Positions 34,869 through 43,650 of a stretch of 64,000 nucleotides of DNA are shown piece by piece. Positions within the stretch are counted from its first letter, which is position 1. Every line of letters starts with the position of its first letter. This DNA is from Streptomyces griseiscabiei. GTDB taxonomy: Bacteria > Actinomycetota > Actinomycetes > Streptomycetales > Streptomycetaceae. The notes under the pieces were generated by a model. That model had not been told where the DNA came from. It saw nothing but the letters and a program-made list of their open reading frames with translations, and did not search any database. A program made the translations under genes and the position numbers. Where the stretch lies: positions 1,054,001-1,118,000 of the forward strand of contig NZ_JAGJBZ010000003.1 of the NCBI RefSeq assembly GCF_020010925.1. Reading direction: 5' to 3'.

Positions 34869-35321
34869 CTACAGGAACGTGCCGCAGTCCGCGGCGAGCA
34901 CCCACGTGTGGGAGCTGATCGCGTTGTCCGCGCCCGTGCCGTCGGAGAAGGTGTGCTCCGACAGATCGCTCGCATAGCGTTGGGATCCGGTGAGGCAGAC
35001 GTGGCCGCCGTCCCAGTCCTGTCCCGTGCCGTCGAGGACCTTGACGGCCAGGCCGGAGGCGCCCTTGTGCAGGACGGAGGACGCCCTGTTCGTGTCTCCG
35101 CCCTGGAACGGGCCTGAGCTGTCGCCCCAGTTCGCGTCGTCGCCGCTCGCCCTGCCGAGAACAGCGGCGCAGTCCGTGCCGTCATAGGCGTGGAGATAGC
35201 CCGGTACGGCGCTGCTCCACACGGCGTCGCACGGTGTGGCGGCCTGCGCGCCGCCGACGGGGACGAGTACCCCGAGGCCCGCGAGGCCGAGCGCGGCGGC
35301 CGTGGCGAGGATCTTCCGCAT
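34869..35321 (-). CDS. Small secreted Cys-containing protein (paralogue 1)
   Basis: A 150-residue exported protein. The signal peptide is clear (MRKILATAAALGLAGLG, with a cleavage site after GGAQA). The mature part of about 120 residues has four Cys (in TPCDAV, TDCAAV, HVCLTG and AADCGTF) that could make two disulfides, and segments such as ANWGDSSGPFQGGD and SSVLHKGASGLAVKVL. I do not recognise a family; the spacing is suggestive of a beta-sandwich or crystallin-like small inhibitor. It lies 39 bases behind the paralogue at 35361-35813 and is probably co-transcribed. The two share the signal peptide almost exactly and about half the mature sequence. Confidence 0.75.
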   Translation of the reverse strand: MRKILATAAALGLAGLGVLVPVGGAQAATPCDAVWSSAVPGYLHAYDGTDCAAVLGRASGDDANWGDSSGPFQGGDTNRASSVLHKGASGLAVKVLDGTGQDWDGGHVCLTGSQRYASDLSEHTFSDGTGADNAISSHTWVLAADCGTFL

Positions 35322-35360
35322 GGCGCTTCGCTCCTTCCTTCCTGGTGGCGGGGCGGTCGG

Positions 35361-35813
35361 TCAGGAGTCCAGGAACTTGTCGCACTCCGAGTTCGCCACC
35401 CACTTGTGGGCGCTGATGCTCAGGTCCGCGCTGGCGCCGTTGGTGTAGGTGTGTCCGGCGAGGCTGCTCATGTAGTACTCGGACTTCTTGATGCAGGTGT
35501 GGCCGCCGCCGTTGTTGATGTGCTGGTAGACCTTGACGGCCAGGCCGGAGGTGCCCTTGTGCAGGATCGACTCCGCGTCGTCGTTGTCGTTGCCCTGGAA
35601 GGCGCCGGCACGGTCGACCCAGTTGGCGTCGGAGCCGTCGTCCTTGCCGAGGACGCCGCTGCAGTTGTCGTTGGCGTAGGCGTAGAAGTAGCCCGAGGTG
35701 GCGTTGTTCCACGCGGTGTCGCATGCCGCCGACGCCTGCGCGCTGCCGGCGGGGACGAGTATGCCGAGGCCCGCGAGACCGAGTGCGGCGGCGGTGGCGA
35801 GGATCTTGCGCAT
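35361..35813 (-). CDS. Small secreted Cys-containing protein (paralogue 2)
   Basis: A 150-residue secreted protein and tandem paralogue of the gene at 34869-35321. Signal peptide MRKILATAAALGLAGLG, cleavage after GSAQA. The mature part has four Cys (SAACDT, DNCSGV, HTCIKK, SECDKF), the shared block ANWVDRAGAFQGND, and the shared ILHKGTSGLAVKVY. ATG 35813 has a GGAGCGATCC purine site. The pair is flanked by a lipoprotein gene and lies in an accessory patch between conserved purH and folD. Function unknown. Confidence 0.75.
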   Translation of the reverse strand: MRKILATAAALGLAGLGILVPAGSAQASAACDTAWNNATSGYFYAYANDNCSGVLGKDDGSDANWVDRAGAFQGNDNDDAESILHKGTSGLAVKVYQHINNGGGHTCIKKSEYYMSSLAGHTYTNGASADLSISAHKWVANSECDKFLDS

Positions 35814-35934
35814 GGTGGATCGCTCCTTCTGATGTGGGTGCTGATGTGGGTGTGTCGGTGGTCGTGCTGGATCGTCCGGGGCCGTGATGCCGCGGAAGTC
35901 CGGTGTGGGCCCGGGGAGTCCGGGCCGGGTGGTG

Positions 35935-36876
35935 TCAGGTCGTCGAGCCGGTGATGTCCTCGGCGCGGTCCAGGGCGGTGAGGCTCATCCGCCGGTAGGC
36001 GGCGACGTCCTCGCCGTAGGTGCCGAGTTCCCTCTCCCGGTACTCGGTGTCCAGCGCGCGAGCCGTGCCGGCGAGCGGGGTCCCGGTGGCGCAGGTGGCT
36101 TCGGCGACCGCCAGCCGTACCTCGGTGGCGTACGCGCGGTCGGCGCTCAGTCCCTCGGTGAGCCGGGGCAGACGCTCCTGGACGGCCGGCGGGTCGGCGT
36201 AGTCGTGGCCCGCCTCGCGCATGCACGCGGACCACTGGGCGACGGCGTCGACGAAGCGCTCGTCCTTGAGGAGTTTCGGTACGTACAGCGAGGTGAGGTT
36301 CGTGGCTGTCTTCTCGGCCCGGAACCAGCGCTCGAAGTCGCCGTAGAGCTCGCTCTTGGCATCGACCTGACAGCTCGCGCGGGGGGTCTGGACCGTGCCG
36401 CCGCCGCCCGGAAGTCTCGCCGTCACCATCCCGGCCGACGGGCCGCCTTCGAGTGTCCTGCCGTAGCGGACACGCTCCTTGTCCGGGAGGGCGTCGGCGT
36501 AGTCGTGGTTGGGGTCGTCGCGCTGGGCCGCCAGGAGCTTCGCGGTGATCCGGCTGCCGTAACCGTGCCGCTTCGCCCAGTCGGCGTCCGTCAGTACGTA
36601 TCCGCCGCCCTTGAGTTCGTCGGGGCTCGGCTGCCTCTCCACCCAGTACGCGAAGCCCGCGGCCTCCATGCACTTCTTGACGAGCAGTCCTTCCGCGCGC
36701 TGGATCAGAAGCCGCTCGGCGTCGGTCAGTTCACGGCCCGGAAGCGTCTCGCTCCGCGAGCCCCGCTCCCGGTCGGCGGCGGAGCCGTGCTCGGAGCCCG
36801 CGTCCGCGGTGCAGCCGGCCGCGGTCAAGGCGACGATCACCGCGCTGACCCAGGCGGCGGCGGATGCTCGGCTCAT
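35935..36876 (-). CDS. Predicted lipoprotein of unknown function
   Basis: A 313-residue protein with a lipoprotein signal: hydrophobic segment and lipobox LTAAG-Cys at residues about 17-22 (VIVALTAAGCTADAG). The mature protein is charged and helical, with a conserved-looking core (ELTDAERLLIQRAEGLLVKKCM, MEAAGFAYWVERQ). It contains several Cys that could pair outside the membrane. The ATG at 36876 was chosen because only this start places the lipobox at the N-terminus; the upstream GGGGG is a modest ribosome site. It precedes the secreted Cys-protein pair on the same strand. I do not recognise a functional family. Confidence 0.75.
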   Translation of the reverse strand: MSRASAAAWVSAVIVALTAAGCTADAGSEHGSAADRERGSRSETLPGRELTDAERLLIQRAEGLLVKKCMEAAGFAYWVERQPSPDELKGGGYVLTDADWAKRHGYGSRITAKLLAAQRDDPNHDYADALPDKERVRYGRTLEGGPSAGMVTARLPGGGGTVQTPRASCQVDAKSELYGDFERWFRAEKTATNLTSLYVPKLLKDERFVDAVAQWSACMREAGHDYADPPAVQERLPRLTEGLSADRAYATEVRLAVAEATCATGTPLAGTARALDTEYRERELGTYGEDVAAYRRMSLTALDRAEDITGSTT

Positions 36877-37145
36877 GCTGGACGACCCCCGTCCGGTTCG
36901 GCGCCACCCCCCGTGGTGGCGTGTCCCCTCACCATCGCCCGGTGGTGCCGTGCTCGGCCACGCTCTTGCGGCTGAACACAAAAGGCCAGTTCACCGGGGG
37001 AGAGGGGACTGCTCCGCCGAGGCCGCCGACCGGGTGACGGAAGGGGTGGGGGCCGTGGTACCTGGAACTCTTCAGGGACACCCACGACGGCGTACGGGTT
37101 AGCGTCGGCCCCTCGCACGAGCAGAGTTCATCGGGGGAGAACGAC

Positions 37146-38165
37146 GTGCTACGCGTTCATTTCAGCGATTCCGACCTGGGCAGAACCAGACTGGCCGCCA
37201 AGCCCGACCCGCTCTGGGAGACCGCCGCCAGCCTGCACCGGCTCCAGACCCGACAGGGCCGCTGGGCCTACGCGGAGTGGTACCGCACCACCCGCCGGCG
37301 GTTACGGGAGAAGGGCCTGGAACGCGCGGTGCGCAGCGTGCTGCTGCCGCTGGTGCCACGGGCGGCCTACTTCCCGGACTTCCTGACACCGTTCCAGGCC
37401 GCCGACGGTCTCGACGCCGGCCTGGACGCCATCCTGGCGACCCCACCGCGCCGGGTCCTCGCGGAGCTGGCCCGTCTCGACCGGCTCGTCGGAGCGCCCT
37501 CCTGGGGCCCGCGCCTGGCCGAGCCGACGGCCCGCGGGGAACTGGTGCGGGTGCTGCGCGCCTACCACGAGACCGCCGTCGCCCCGTACGAGGAGTCGAT
37601 CCAGGCCTGTGTCGAGGCCGAGCGGGTGGCACGCTGCCGGGTGTTCATGGACGGCGGGGTCGAGGGCATGCTGGCCGGACTCGGTGCCGGTATGCGCTGG
37701 GAACGCCCCGTCCTGCACGTCGACTACCAGCCGGCCGTGGACCGTGATCTGTACCTGGGCGGACGCGGGCTGCTGCTGGTCCCGTCGTACTTCAACTGGC
37801 AGCGGCCCGTCACCTTCGCCGACCCGGGCCTGCCGCCGGTGCTGGTGTACTCGCTGCTGCACGAGCCGTCGGCGCCGCGGCGCGGGGAGCGGGACGGCGC
37901 TCCCGCCGAGCCGCTGTCCGCCCTGCTCGGGCGGGCCCGCGCCACGGCCCTGTGCGCGGTGGCGGCGGCCGGTGCCACGACGGGCGAGATCGCCCGGGCG
38001 GCGGGTGTGGCCGCCTCCTCCGCCAGCCGGCACGCCACCGCGCTGCGGGACGCGGGCCTGATCACCAGTGTCCGGCACGGTCCCACCGTGCTGCACACCC
38101 TCACACCGGCCGGGGCGTCCGTGCTGCGGGCCGCGACGCGGACGCCCGTGGGCGTGGAGCGGTGA
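37146..38165 (+). CDS. ArsR-like winged-helix regulator with a TTA codon
   Basis: A 339-residue protein. The C-terminal 80 residues form a winged helix of the ArsR type (AAAGATTGEIARAAGVAASSASRHATALRDAGLI, followed by a wing RHGPTVLHTLTPAG). The N-terminal 240 residues resemble the effector region of long ArsR-like transcription factors common in Streptomyces. Codon 53 (37302-37304) is the rare TTA, so translation should depend on the bldA tRNA and be delayed to development. GTG 37146 follows GGGGGAGA. The gene is convergent with the FHA-kinase operon, which also has a TTA codon. Its ligand and targets are unknown. Confidence 0.82.
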   Translation: MLRVHFSDSDLGRTRLAAKPDPLWETAASLHRLQTRQGRWAYAEWYRTTRRRLREKGLERAVRSVLLPLVPRAAYFPDFLTPFQAADGLDAGLDAILATPPRRVLAELARLDRLVGAPSWGPRLAEPTARGELVRVLRAYHETAVAPYEESIQACVEAERVARCRVFMDGGVEGMLAGLGAGMRWERPVLHVDYQPAVDRDLYLGGRGLLLVPSYFNWQRPVTFADPGLPPVLVYSLLHEPSAPRRGERDGAPAEPLSALLGRARATALCAVAAAGATTGEIARAAGVAASSASRHATALRDAGLITSVRHGPTVLHTLTPAGASVLRAATRTPVGVER

Positions 38166-38191
38166 GACCGCCCCGCCGGGGCCCGAAGCCG

Positions 38192-39550
38192 TCAGGGCCT
38201 GTCGGTGTCGCGGAGCGCCTGCCAGGTGGCCGGGCCGACGACGCCGTCCGCGTCCAGGCCGGCGCGTTTCTGGAAGGTGACGACGGCCGCATGGGTCAGG
38301 GGGCCGAAGTCGCCGTCCACCCGCCCCACTTCGGGGATGTCGTGCCGATGCCGGAGCAGGCACTGGGCCTCTCTGACCTGGCTGCCACCGTCGCCCCGCC
38401 TGATGACGAAGTCCCAGGTGCCGTTCCAGCCGGCCGTGTAGCCCCGGCCGTACGCGTCATCCTCGTACACGGCGGGTTTCTCGCAGGTCGGCGGCCCCGC
38501 CGCCACCGTCGGCGCCTCGGGGGCCCGCAGTCCGGTGTACGTCAACGCCGCCGCCCCGAGCGCCGCGGCGGCGAGCGCACCCGCCAGTACGGGGCGCCGC
38601 CACCGCCGGGGCCGCAGTCTCGGCAGACGGGCCGACGCGGCGGCACCGGAGGCCCGCTCCACCCGGCGCAGCAGCGAGCCGGTGTCGAGGACCCGCTCCC
38701 GATGGGTGGCGGCCAGACAGTCGCGGACGATCGCCTGCCAGGCCTCCGGGAGTCCGGGCGACAGCCGCAGTTCCTCGGCGCCGCGCGCGTACCGGGTCGC
38801 CGCGTCGGCGCGGGCCTCCACGGAGGTGCCCGGCAGTGGGAACGTACCGGTCAGGACGACGTGACAGAGCACCCCGAACGCCCAGACGTCGGTGGTGGGA
38901 CGCACCAGGGTGCCCCGCTCGTCGGCCTCCGGCCACAGCAGCTCCGGCGCGGTGTAGTCGGGGGTCGCGAACGCCGGGGCGTAGGCGTGGGTGCCGCGCA
39001 GTTCGGCCGCCATGTTGAAATCGGCCAGCCGTACCGAACCGTCCTTCATCAGCAGCACGTTGGCCGGCTTCAGATCACCGTGGATCCAGCCCGCGTGGTG
39101 CAGCTGGTGAACGCCCTCGCAGATCTGGGCCAGCAGCGCGGGGCCCGCGTCGGGGACCGGGGTCCGGTCCAGCACGGCGTCCAGGGAGCCCTCGGCCCGC
39201 TCCAGGACGAGCACGGTCGCACCGTCCAACTCCGGGTGGCCCGGATCGTCGACCGTCAGGGTCTCGTACATGCGGATCAGCCGCGGCGCGCGCAGCCGCT
39301 TCAGCAACCGCACCTCGCGGTCGGCCAGTTCGCGCAGGTGGCGCAGTTGGCGTGGGGTGCGGGTGCCGGTCGGCAGGAACTTCAGGGCCACTCGGCGGGG
39401 CGGTCCCGCCCCCGGTTCCCGCGTGCCGTCGGCCACGCGCCGGGCCGCGTAGACGGTGGCGAACGCGCCGGAGGAGAGCGGCTCGCGGACCTCCCACGGG
39501 CCGACCCGGTAGCCCTTGGGGACGGTGACGGCGTACGGCCTCCCGGTCAT
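38192..39550 (-). CDS. Membrane Ser/Thr protein kinase with peptidoglycan-binding ectodomain
   Basis: A 452-residue Hanks-type kinase. Gly-rich loop LSSGAFATVYAA, catalytic Lys about 57 (VALKFLP), catalytic loop HGDLKPANVLL (Gly where HRD kinases have Arg) and DFN where DFG is usual. A basic juxtamembrane patch precedes a membrane helix (VLAGALAAAALGAAALTY, about 320-345), followed by a Cys-containing ectodomain ending in a peptidoglycan_binding_1 motif (GDFGPLTHAAVVTFQKRAGLDADGVVGPATW). The ATG at 39550 overlaps the stop of the upstream FHA gene (ATGA). It probably senses wall material and signals through the FHA partner. The altered HRD and DFG motifs raise the question of reduced activity, though Lys and the catalytic Asp remain. 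Confidence 0.85.
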   Translation of the reverse strand: MTGRPYAVTVPKGYRVGPWEVREPLSSGAFATVYAARRVADGTREPGAGPPRRVALKFLPTGTRTPRQLRHLRELADREVRLLKRLRAPRLIRMYETLTVDDPGHPELDGATVLVLERAEGSLDAVLDRTPVPDAGPALLAQICEGVHQLHHAGWIHGDLKPANVLLMKDGSVRLADFNMAAELRGTHAYAPAFATPDYTAPELLWPEADERGTLVRPTTDVWAFGVLCHVVLTGTFPLPGTSVEARADAATRYARGAEELRLSPGLPEAWQAIVRDCLAATHRERVLDTGSLLRRVERASGAAASARLPRLRPRRWRRPVLAGALAAAALGAAALTYTGLRAPEAPTVAAGPPTCEKPAVYEDDAYGRGYTAGWNGTWDFVIRRGDGGSQVREAQCLLRHRHDIPEVGRVDGDFGPLTHAAVVTFQKRAGLDADGVVGPATWQALRDTDRP

Positions 39551-40299
39551 CGGCGGACCACCCCACCCGGCGCGCCGGAGGCGAGCACGACGAGGTCGTC
39601 CTCGCGGACCAGATCGAAGCGGAGCGCGAGCGAGACCAGCGACTCCTTCTTGCCGTTGACGCGCCGGCCGGGCCCGGCCGCCTCCGGGCCGGGCCTCAGC
39701 CGCAGTTTGAGGGCGAGATAGTCGATGTTCCAGTAGACGGCGGAGCGGCTGACCCGCGGCCAGGCCGGGCGCAGCAGCTCCACCAACTGCTCGACCGTCG
39801 GCGGCGGCGCGTGCGGCTCGCCGCGCAGCCGGGGCTCGCACAGGGCGACCAGCACCGCGAAGTACCGGCTGGCCCGGTCCAGGGTGAAGGCCGGCGCGGT
39901 CATCGCGCCGGTCAGGCCCTGACGCCGGCGGTCGGTGTCGCGGAAGGTGTGCCGGGGCGCCCAGACATCGAAGGAGAGCAGGTCACCGGAGGCGGGCAGC
40001 ACCACCCGGGCGAACTCGAACGGCACGGGCGCCTCCACCCGGCCCGGCGCCACCTTGACATGCTCGCCGGCGCCCTCCGGGTTCTCCACCACGAAGGTCT
40101 GGTCCGCGCTCAGATTGCTCAGTAACCAGTAGCTCCGGAGCGCCGTGATCTCCCCGGCGATCCGGGGCACTCCCTCGTGCGCGATGACGAGGCCGCCTTC
40201 CGTCTCCGTCCTGCCGAAGACGAGCCGTTCCCCGCTGCCGATCCTGATCTGGCCGTCCGGACCGCCGCAGAGCGGCGGTACGACGATGATGCTGTGCAA
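39547..40299 (-). CDS. FHA-domain protein with C-terminal winged-helix-like region, TTA codon
   Basis: A protein of about 250 residues. The N-terminal half has FHA-like strands (RIGSGERLVFGRTE, then a TYPIC Ser/Asn-containing loop near SNLSADQTFVVEN). The C-terminal half is helical and resembles a DNA-binding region (FTLDRASRYFAVLVALCEPRL, SRSAVYWNIDYLALKLRLR). The TTG at 40299 is preferred because GGGGGAAGGGG lies just upstream; an ATG at 40338 is possible. Codon 59 (40125-40123) is TTA. The stop overlaps the kinase start, so this is the likely phospho-threonine reader of that kinase. Confidence 0.72.
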   Translation of the reverse strand: MHSIIVVPPLCGGPDGQIRIGSGERLVFGRTETEGGLVIAHEGVPRIAGEITALRSYWLLSNLSADQTFVVENPEGAGEHVKVAPGRVEAPVPFEFARVVLPASGDLLSFDVWAPRHTFRDTDRRRQGLTGAMTAPAFTLDRASRYFAVLVALCEPRLRGEPHAPPPTVEQLVELLRPAWPRVSRSAVYWNIDYLALKLRLRPGPEAAGPGRRVNGKKESLVSLALRFDLVREDDLVVLASGAPGGVVRR

Positions 40300-40628
40300 G
40301 GGTTGTCCCCTTCCCCCGGGCCCAGGAGGGCCGCTCACTCACCCCGATCCGACGGACCGGGGGGCAGATTAGGCGAGCCCACTGTGCGGCTGCGAACCTT
40401 TCGCCAGGCATCGCGAGTCGGCCGCCCGGAGGCAGGATCGTGGCACGCGCCGCTGTCCCGGATCACTGCCGGAACCCGGCAGTCTTCACCGCGGAACCAC
40501 TGCCGGTCGGCCCGGACGACTGCCGGGAAGCCGTGTCCGCGGAATGGCCGATACCCCGGTTCAGAGCCCGTCGTTGCGCTGCGAGGGTCGAGCGGTCGGT
40601 GATTTCCTCGGGTCTCAGGGGGCCTGTC
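40300..40628. other. Divergent intergenic region
   Basis: About 330 bases between the FHA operon and the small secreted protein gene. It must hold both promoters. I see no gene, repeat or recognised regulatory element. Confidence 0.4.
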
Positions 40629-41000
40629 ATGCGGAGCGGTGTCAAAGGGAGCGGCCGGATCGCCGTGATCGGCGTGGCACTGGCCGGAGTGCTCGCTGCG
40701 GCTGCGGCGGGTACCGCCGGGGCCGCGGCTTCGGCGGTGCCCTGTGCGAGCGGATGGGTGTGCCTGTCCGAGAACCCGAGCGGCACGGGCCGGAGCTATT
40801 CGTTGGCGCAGGGGGCGGTGGCCAGGTTCGTTCCCGCGGCGCGGGTCGGCGAGGCCACCAACAGCACGACCGTCGACTACTGCGTGATCGGCAGCGTGAG
40901 TTATGTGCTGCGGCCCGGCGAGACACGGACCCAGCCCAGCTGGGTGAACCTCGTGACGCCTCGGACGAGCGGGGGGACCTGCCCGGTGGCCACACCCTGA
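40629..41000 (+). CDS. Secreted peptidase-inhibitor-I36-like protein
   Basis: A 123-residue exported protein. The signal peptide has a hydrophobic core (IAVIGVALAGVLAAAAAG) and a cleavage site after AAASA. The mature 90 residues contain a CASGWVCLSENPSGTGRS motif characteristic of the peptidase inhibitor I36 / beta-gamma-crystallin-like fold, and Cys residues that can form two disulfides (CASGWVC, DYCVIG, GTCPVA). ATG 40629 follows a GGGGG site. It is followed by a terminator. Target protease unknown. Confidence 0.75.
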   Translation: MRSGVKGSGRIAVIGVALAGVLAAAAAGTAGAAASAVPCASGWVCLSENPSGTGRSYSLAQGAVARFVPAARVGEATNSTTVDYCVIGSVSYVLRPGETRTQPSWVNLVTPRTSGGTCPVATP

Positions 41001-41010
41001 CCACGAAAAG

Positions 41011-41048
41011 CGGAACGCCCGGCCGGGGTTGCCCGGCCGGGCGTTCCG
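41011..41048. terminator. 17-bp perfect terminator
   Basis: CGGAACGCCCGGCCGGG, four bases, and its exact complement; between the secreted-protein gene and the convergent membrane-protein gene. Confidence 0.85.
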
Positions 41049-41061
41049 CGGTGCCCGCCGC

Positions 41062-41640
41062 TCAGTGACGCGGGCGGTTGAACCACGCCTTGCCGTTCGC
41101 GTTGCCGACGAAGACGGCTATCAGGATGCCCAGCACCAGGTGGACCAGGCCGATCAGCAGGAACGGGAAGACGCCGAGGATCGCGGTGATGACGCCGAAG
41201 ACCAGGGCGGCGACACGTACGCCGCTGCCGCCGGACTTGAACTTCACCGCCAGCATGATCGCGTAGACCAGCCAGGCCGTGGCGAAGATCGCGATCGCCA
41301 CCATCTGGCCGGTGGGGATGTTGCCCAGCGCCTCCGCGAGGGCCGGGTCCTCGGTGCTGTCGCTGGCCGCGGCCACACCGATCGCGCCGATGCCGTACAG
41401 GAGCACGCCGACCACCTGCAGGCCGACGATGACCCAGAGCATGATGCGGGCCGCGTTCACCGTGCTGGGCATGGTCTCGGGCGCGTTCGGGTAGCCGCCG
41501 TAGCCCTGGGAGACCGGCGGGGCGGTCGGGTAGCCGTAGCCCGGCTGCTGGGGCGGGGTCTGCTGCGGGTAGCCGTAGGGCTGGGCGGGCGGCTGCTGCT
41601 GGGGCTGGCCGTACGGGTTGTTCGGGTCGCCGAAGCTCAT
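41062..41640 (-). CDS. Pro/Gln/Tyr-rich tail-anchored membrane protein
   Basis: A 192-residue protein. Residues 1-60 are a Gln/Pro/Tyr/Gly-rich repeat (NPYGQPQQQPPAQPYGYPQQ type). Three to four membrane helices follow (about 67-90, 112-135, 140-160 and 163-182). The layout matches small DUF4190-like actinobacterial membrane proteins of unknown function. ATG 41640 has GGAGGAAA upstream. It is divergent from folD across 295 bases. Confidence 0.78.
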   Translation of the reverse strand: MSFGDPNNPYGQPQQQPPAQPYGYPQQTPPQQPGYGYPTAPPVSQGYGGYPNAPETMPSTVNAARIMLWVIVGLQVVGVLLYGIGAIGVAAASDSTEDPALAEALGNIPTGQMVAIAIFATAWLVYAIMLAVKFKSGGSGVRVAALVFGVITAILGVFPFLLIGLVHLVLGILIAVFVGNANGKAWFNRPRH

Positions 41641-41935
41641 GCGGGGTTTCCTCCGTTGCCTGGTGCGGGGACGCGCGGCACGGTACGGAGGAATGCCCTG
41701 AAACTTCTGAAATGGTCACGCCCCCCGGCAGTGCCCGCGGCACTGTGTCCCAATCGTTTTATATGCCCGACGGGATGTCCAGGGAGATTCAGCGGGTGTT
41801 GTGCAAGTGCAACACATCCGATCTTGTGGGGAGGGGGGTGGGAGGAACGCCGGGGGAGCGCGGGGAGGGGGTGGCGGGCGTCCGCAGGGTGACCGGATTG
41901 GAACCCGGCACCGGTCATCCGCGAAGATTGGTGCC
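41641..41935. promoter_or_regulatory. Divergent region upstream of folD with an imperfect dyad
   Basis: An AT-rich patch (TCGTTTTATATG, about 41755-41766) and an imperfect dyad TGTTGTGCAAGTGCAACACA (about 41797-41816, containing TTGCAC twice on the minus strand) are regulator-site candidates. No ZTP riboswitch is visible here although folD is a known target of that class. Confidence 0.35.
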
Positions 41936-42790
41936 ATGAGCGCCCAGATTCTCGATGGCAAGGCCACCGCAGCCGCGATCAAGTCCGATCTGACCGCCCG
42001 CGTGGCGGTGCTGAAGGAGAAGGGCGTCACGCCCGGACTCGGCACGATCCTGGTCGGTGAGGACCCCGGCAGTCAGAAGTACGTCGCGGGCAAGCACCGC
42101 GACTGCGCGCAGGTCGGCATCGCCTCCATCCAGCGTGAACTGCCCGCGACCGCCACCCAGGAGGAGATCGAGGCGGTGGTGCGGGAACTCAACGAGGACC
42201 CCGCGTGCACCGGTTACATCGTGCAGCTGCCCCTGCCCAAGGGCATCGACGAGAACCGCATCCTCGAACTGATGGACCCCGACAAGGACGCGGACGGTCT
42301 GCACCCGATGAACCTCGGGCGCCTCGTCCTGGGCGAGCCCGCGCCGCTGCCCTGCACCCCGAACGGCGTGCTCACCCTCCTCCGCCGGTACGGCGTCGAG
42401 ATCAAGGGCGCCGAGGTCGTGGTCGTCGGGCGCGGGGTGACGATCGGGCGTCCGATGCCGCTGCTGCTCACCCGGCGCAGCGAGAACGCCACGGTGACCC
42501 AGTGCCACACCGGCACGCGTGACCTGGCCTCGCACCTCCGCAAGGCGGACATCATCGTCGCGGCGGCCGGCTCCGCCCACCTGATCCGGCCCGAGGACGT
42601 GAAGCCGGGCGCCGCCGTCCTCGACGTCGGTGTCTCCCGTTCCGCCGAGGGCAAGATCGTCGGCGACGTCCACCCCGGCGTCGCGGAGGTCGCCGGCTGG
42701 ATCTCCCCCAACCCCGGCGGTGTCGGCCCCATGACCCGGGCCCAGCTGCTCGTCAACGTGGTCGAGGCGGCGGAGCGCAGTGCCGGCTGA
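41936..42790 (+). CDS. folD: Methylene-THF dehydrogenase / methenyl-THF cyclohydrolase
   Basis: A 284-residue bifunctional FolD. The catalytic Lys is in YVAGKHRDC, the conserved PCTPNG loop and the NADP-binding motif [13 protein letters not shown] are present, with PGGVGPMT at the C-terminus. It oxidises 5,10-methylene-THF to methenyl- and on to 10-formyl-THF, feeding PurN and PurH. The ATG at 41936 gives the conserved SAQILDGKA start; the frame extends further upstream without homology. It overlaps the next gene by 11 bases. Confidence 0.97.
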   Translation: MSAQILDGKATAAAIKSDLTARVAVLKEKGVTPGLGTILVGEDPGSQKYVAGKHRDCAQVGIASIQRELPATATQEEIEAVVRELNEDPACTGYIVQLPLPKGIDENRILELMDPDKDADGLHPMNLGRLVLGEPAPLPCTPNGVLTLLRRYGVEIKGAEVVVVGRGVTIGRPMPLLLTRRSENATVTQCHTGTRDLASHLRKADIIVAAAGSAHLIRPEDVKPGAAVLDVGVSRSAEGKIVGDVHPGVAEVAGWISPNPGGVGPMTRAQLLVNVVEAAERSAG

Positions 42791-43565
42791 CGGCAGGTCC
42801 GGGGAGACGGCGGACGGACCGGGAGCCGCGCGGCGATCCGGTCCGGCGGACGGGGCTGCGGTGTCGGAGAGGGTGCAGATGGCGAGGACGACGGATACGG
42901 CCGGGCCGACGGAGGCCGCCGGGGGCACTGGGACCACTGGGGCGGCCGGGACCACTGGGGCCGCTGGGACTGGTGAATCGACGGGGGTGGGTGCATCGGT
43001 TGAGGTGGGTGTGCCCGCTGAGGTGACTGAGTCGGCCGAGGCGCCTTCCTCGGACTCGTCGACCCCGTCCACCCCGCCGACCTCGTCCACCCCATCGACC
43101 TCGTCGGCCGACGAGGTCGAGGTGCGGGACCACGTCAGCGTGCCCGACGCCGAGGGGAAGCCCGTTCGGGGCACCCGGCGGTTCCCGATGTTCACCAAGG
43201 ACACCGCGCGGCCCGAGGGCGGTGGCCGGGCGGCGCCGCGCGAGGCGCCCGCGCCCGTCCGGCAGTGGCCGATCCTCGCCGTGCTGTGCACGGTGGGACT
43301 CGGCCTGCTGCTCACCGCGCTCGACGCGTTCCGGGTCGGCACGATCCTGATCGGTGCCGCGCTGCTCGCCGGCGCGGTGCTGCGCTGGGCCGTCCGGGAC
43401 GTCGGCATGCTCGCCGTCCGCTCCCGCTTCACCGACATGGCCACGTACATCGTGCTGGGCACCGCCATCGTGCTCCTCGCGCTGATGGCCCAGCCGAAGC
43501 CGCTGCTGGAGATCCCGTTCCTCAAGGACACCCTGCACTTCACGGTCGGCGAAGAGGCGGGCTGA
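42780..43565 (+). CDS. DUF3017 membrane protein
   Basis: A 261-residue protein. A disordered Thr/Gly/Ser-rich N-terminus of about 150 residues (runs such as GTTGAAGTTGAAG) precedes three membrane helices (about 164-182, 186-203 and 220-240), a DUF3017 pattern. The GTG at 42780 overlaps the folD stop region by 11 bases and the pair is conserved in Streptomyces. Function unknown. A terminator follows. Confidence 0.82.
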   Translation: MPADGRSGETADGPGAARRSGPADGAAVSERVQMARTTDTAGPTEAAGGTGTTGAAGTTGAAGTGESTGVGASVEVGVPAEVTESAEAPSSDSSTPSTPPTSSTPSTSSADEVEVRDHVSVPDAEGKPVRGTRRFPMFTKDTARPEGGGRAAPREAPAPVRQWPILAVLCTVGLGLLLTALDAFRVGTILIGAALLAGAVLRWAVRDVGMLAVRSRFTDMATYIVLGTAIVLLALMAQPKPLLEIPFLKDTLHFTVGEEAG

Positions 43566-43608
43566 GACCACCTCGCACCGCCCGGTCACGCCCAGCACCG
43601 CACACACG

Positions 43609-43650
43609 ACGGCGGTCCGTCCCCTCCCCCGAGTAAGGACGGACCGCCGT
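43609..43650. terminator. Terminator after the folD operon
   Basis: ACGGCGGTCCGTCC and GGACGGACCGCCGT form a perfect 14-bp stem with a 14-base loop, about 45 bases after the DUF3017 stop. Confidence 0.85.

Noticed and set aside
41641..41935. ZTP riboswitch upstream of folD
   Set aside because: The consensus blocks are absent; only an imperfect dyad is visible.
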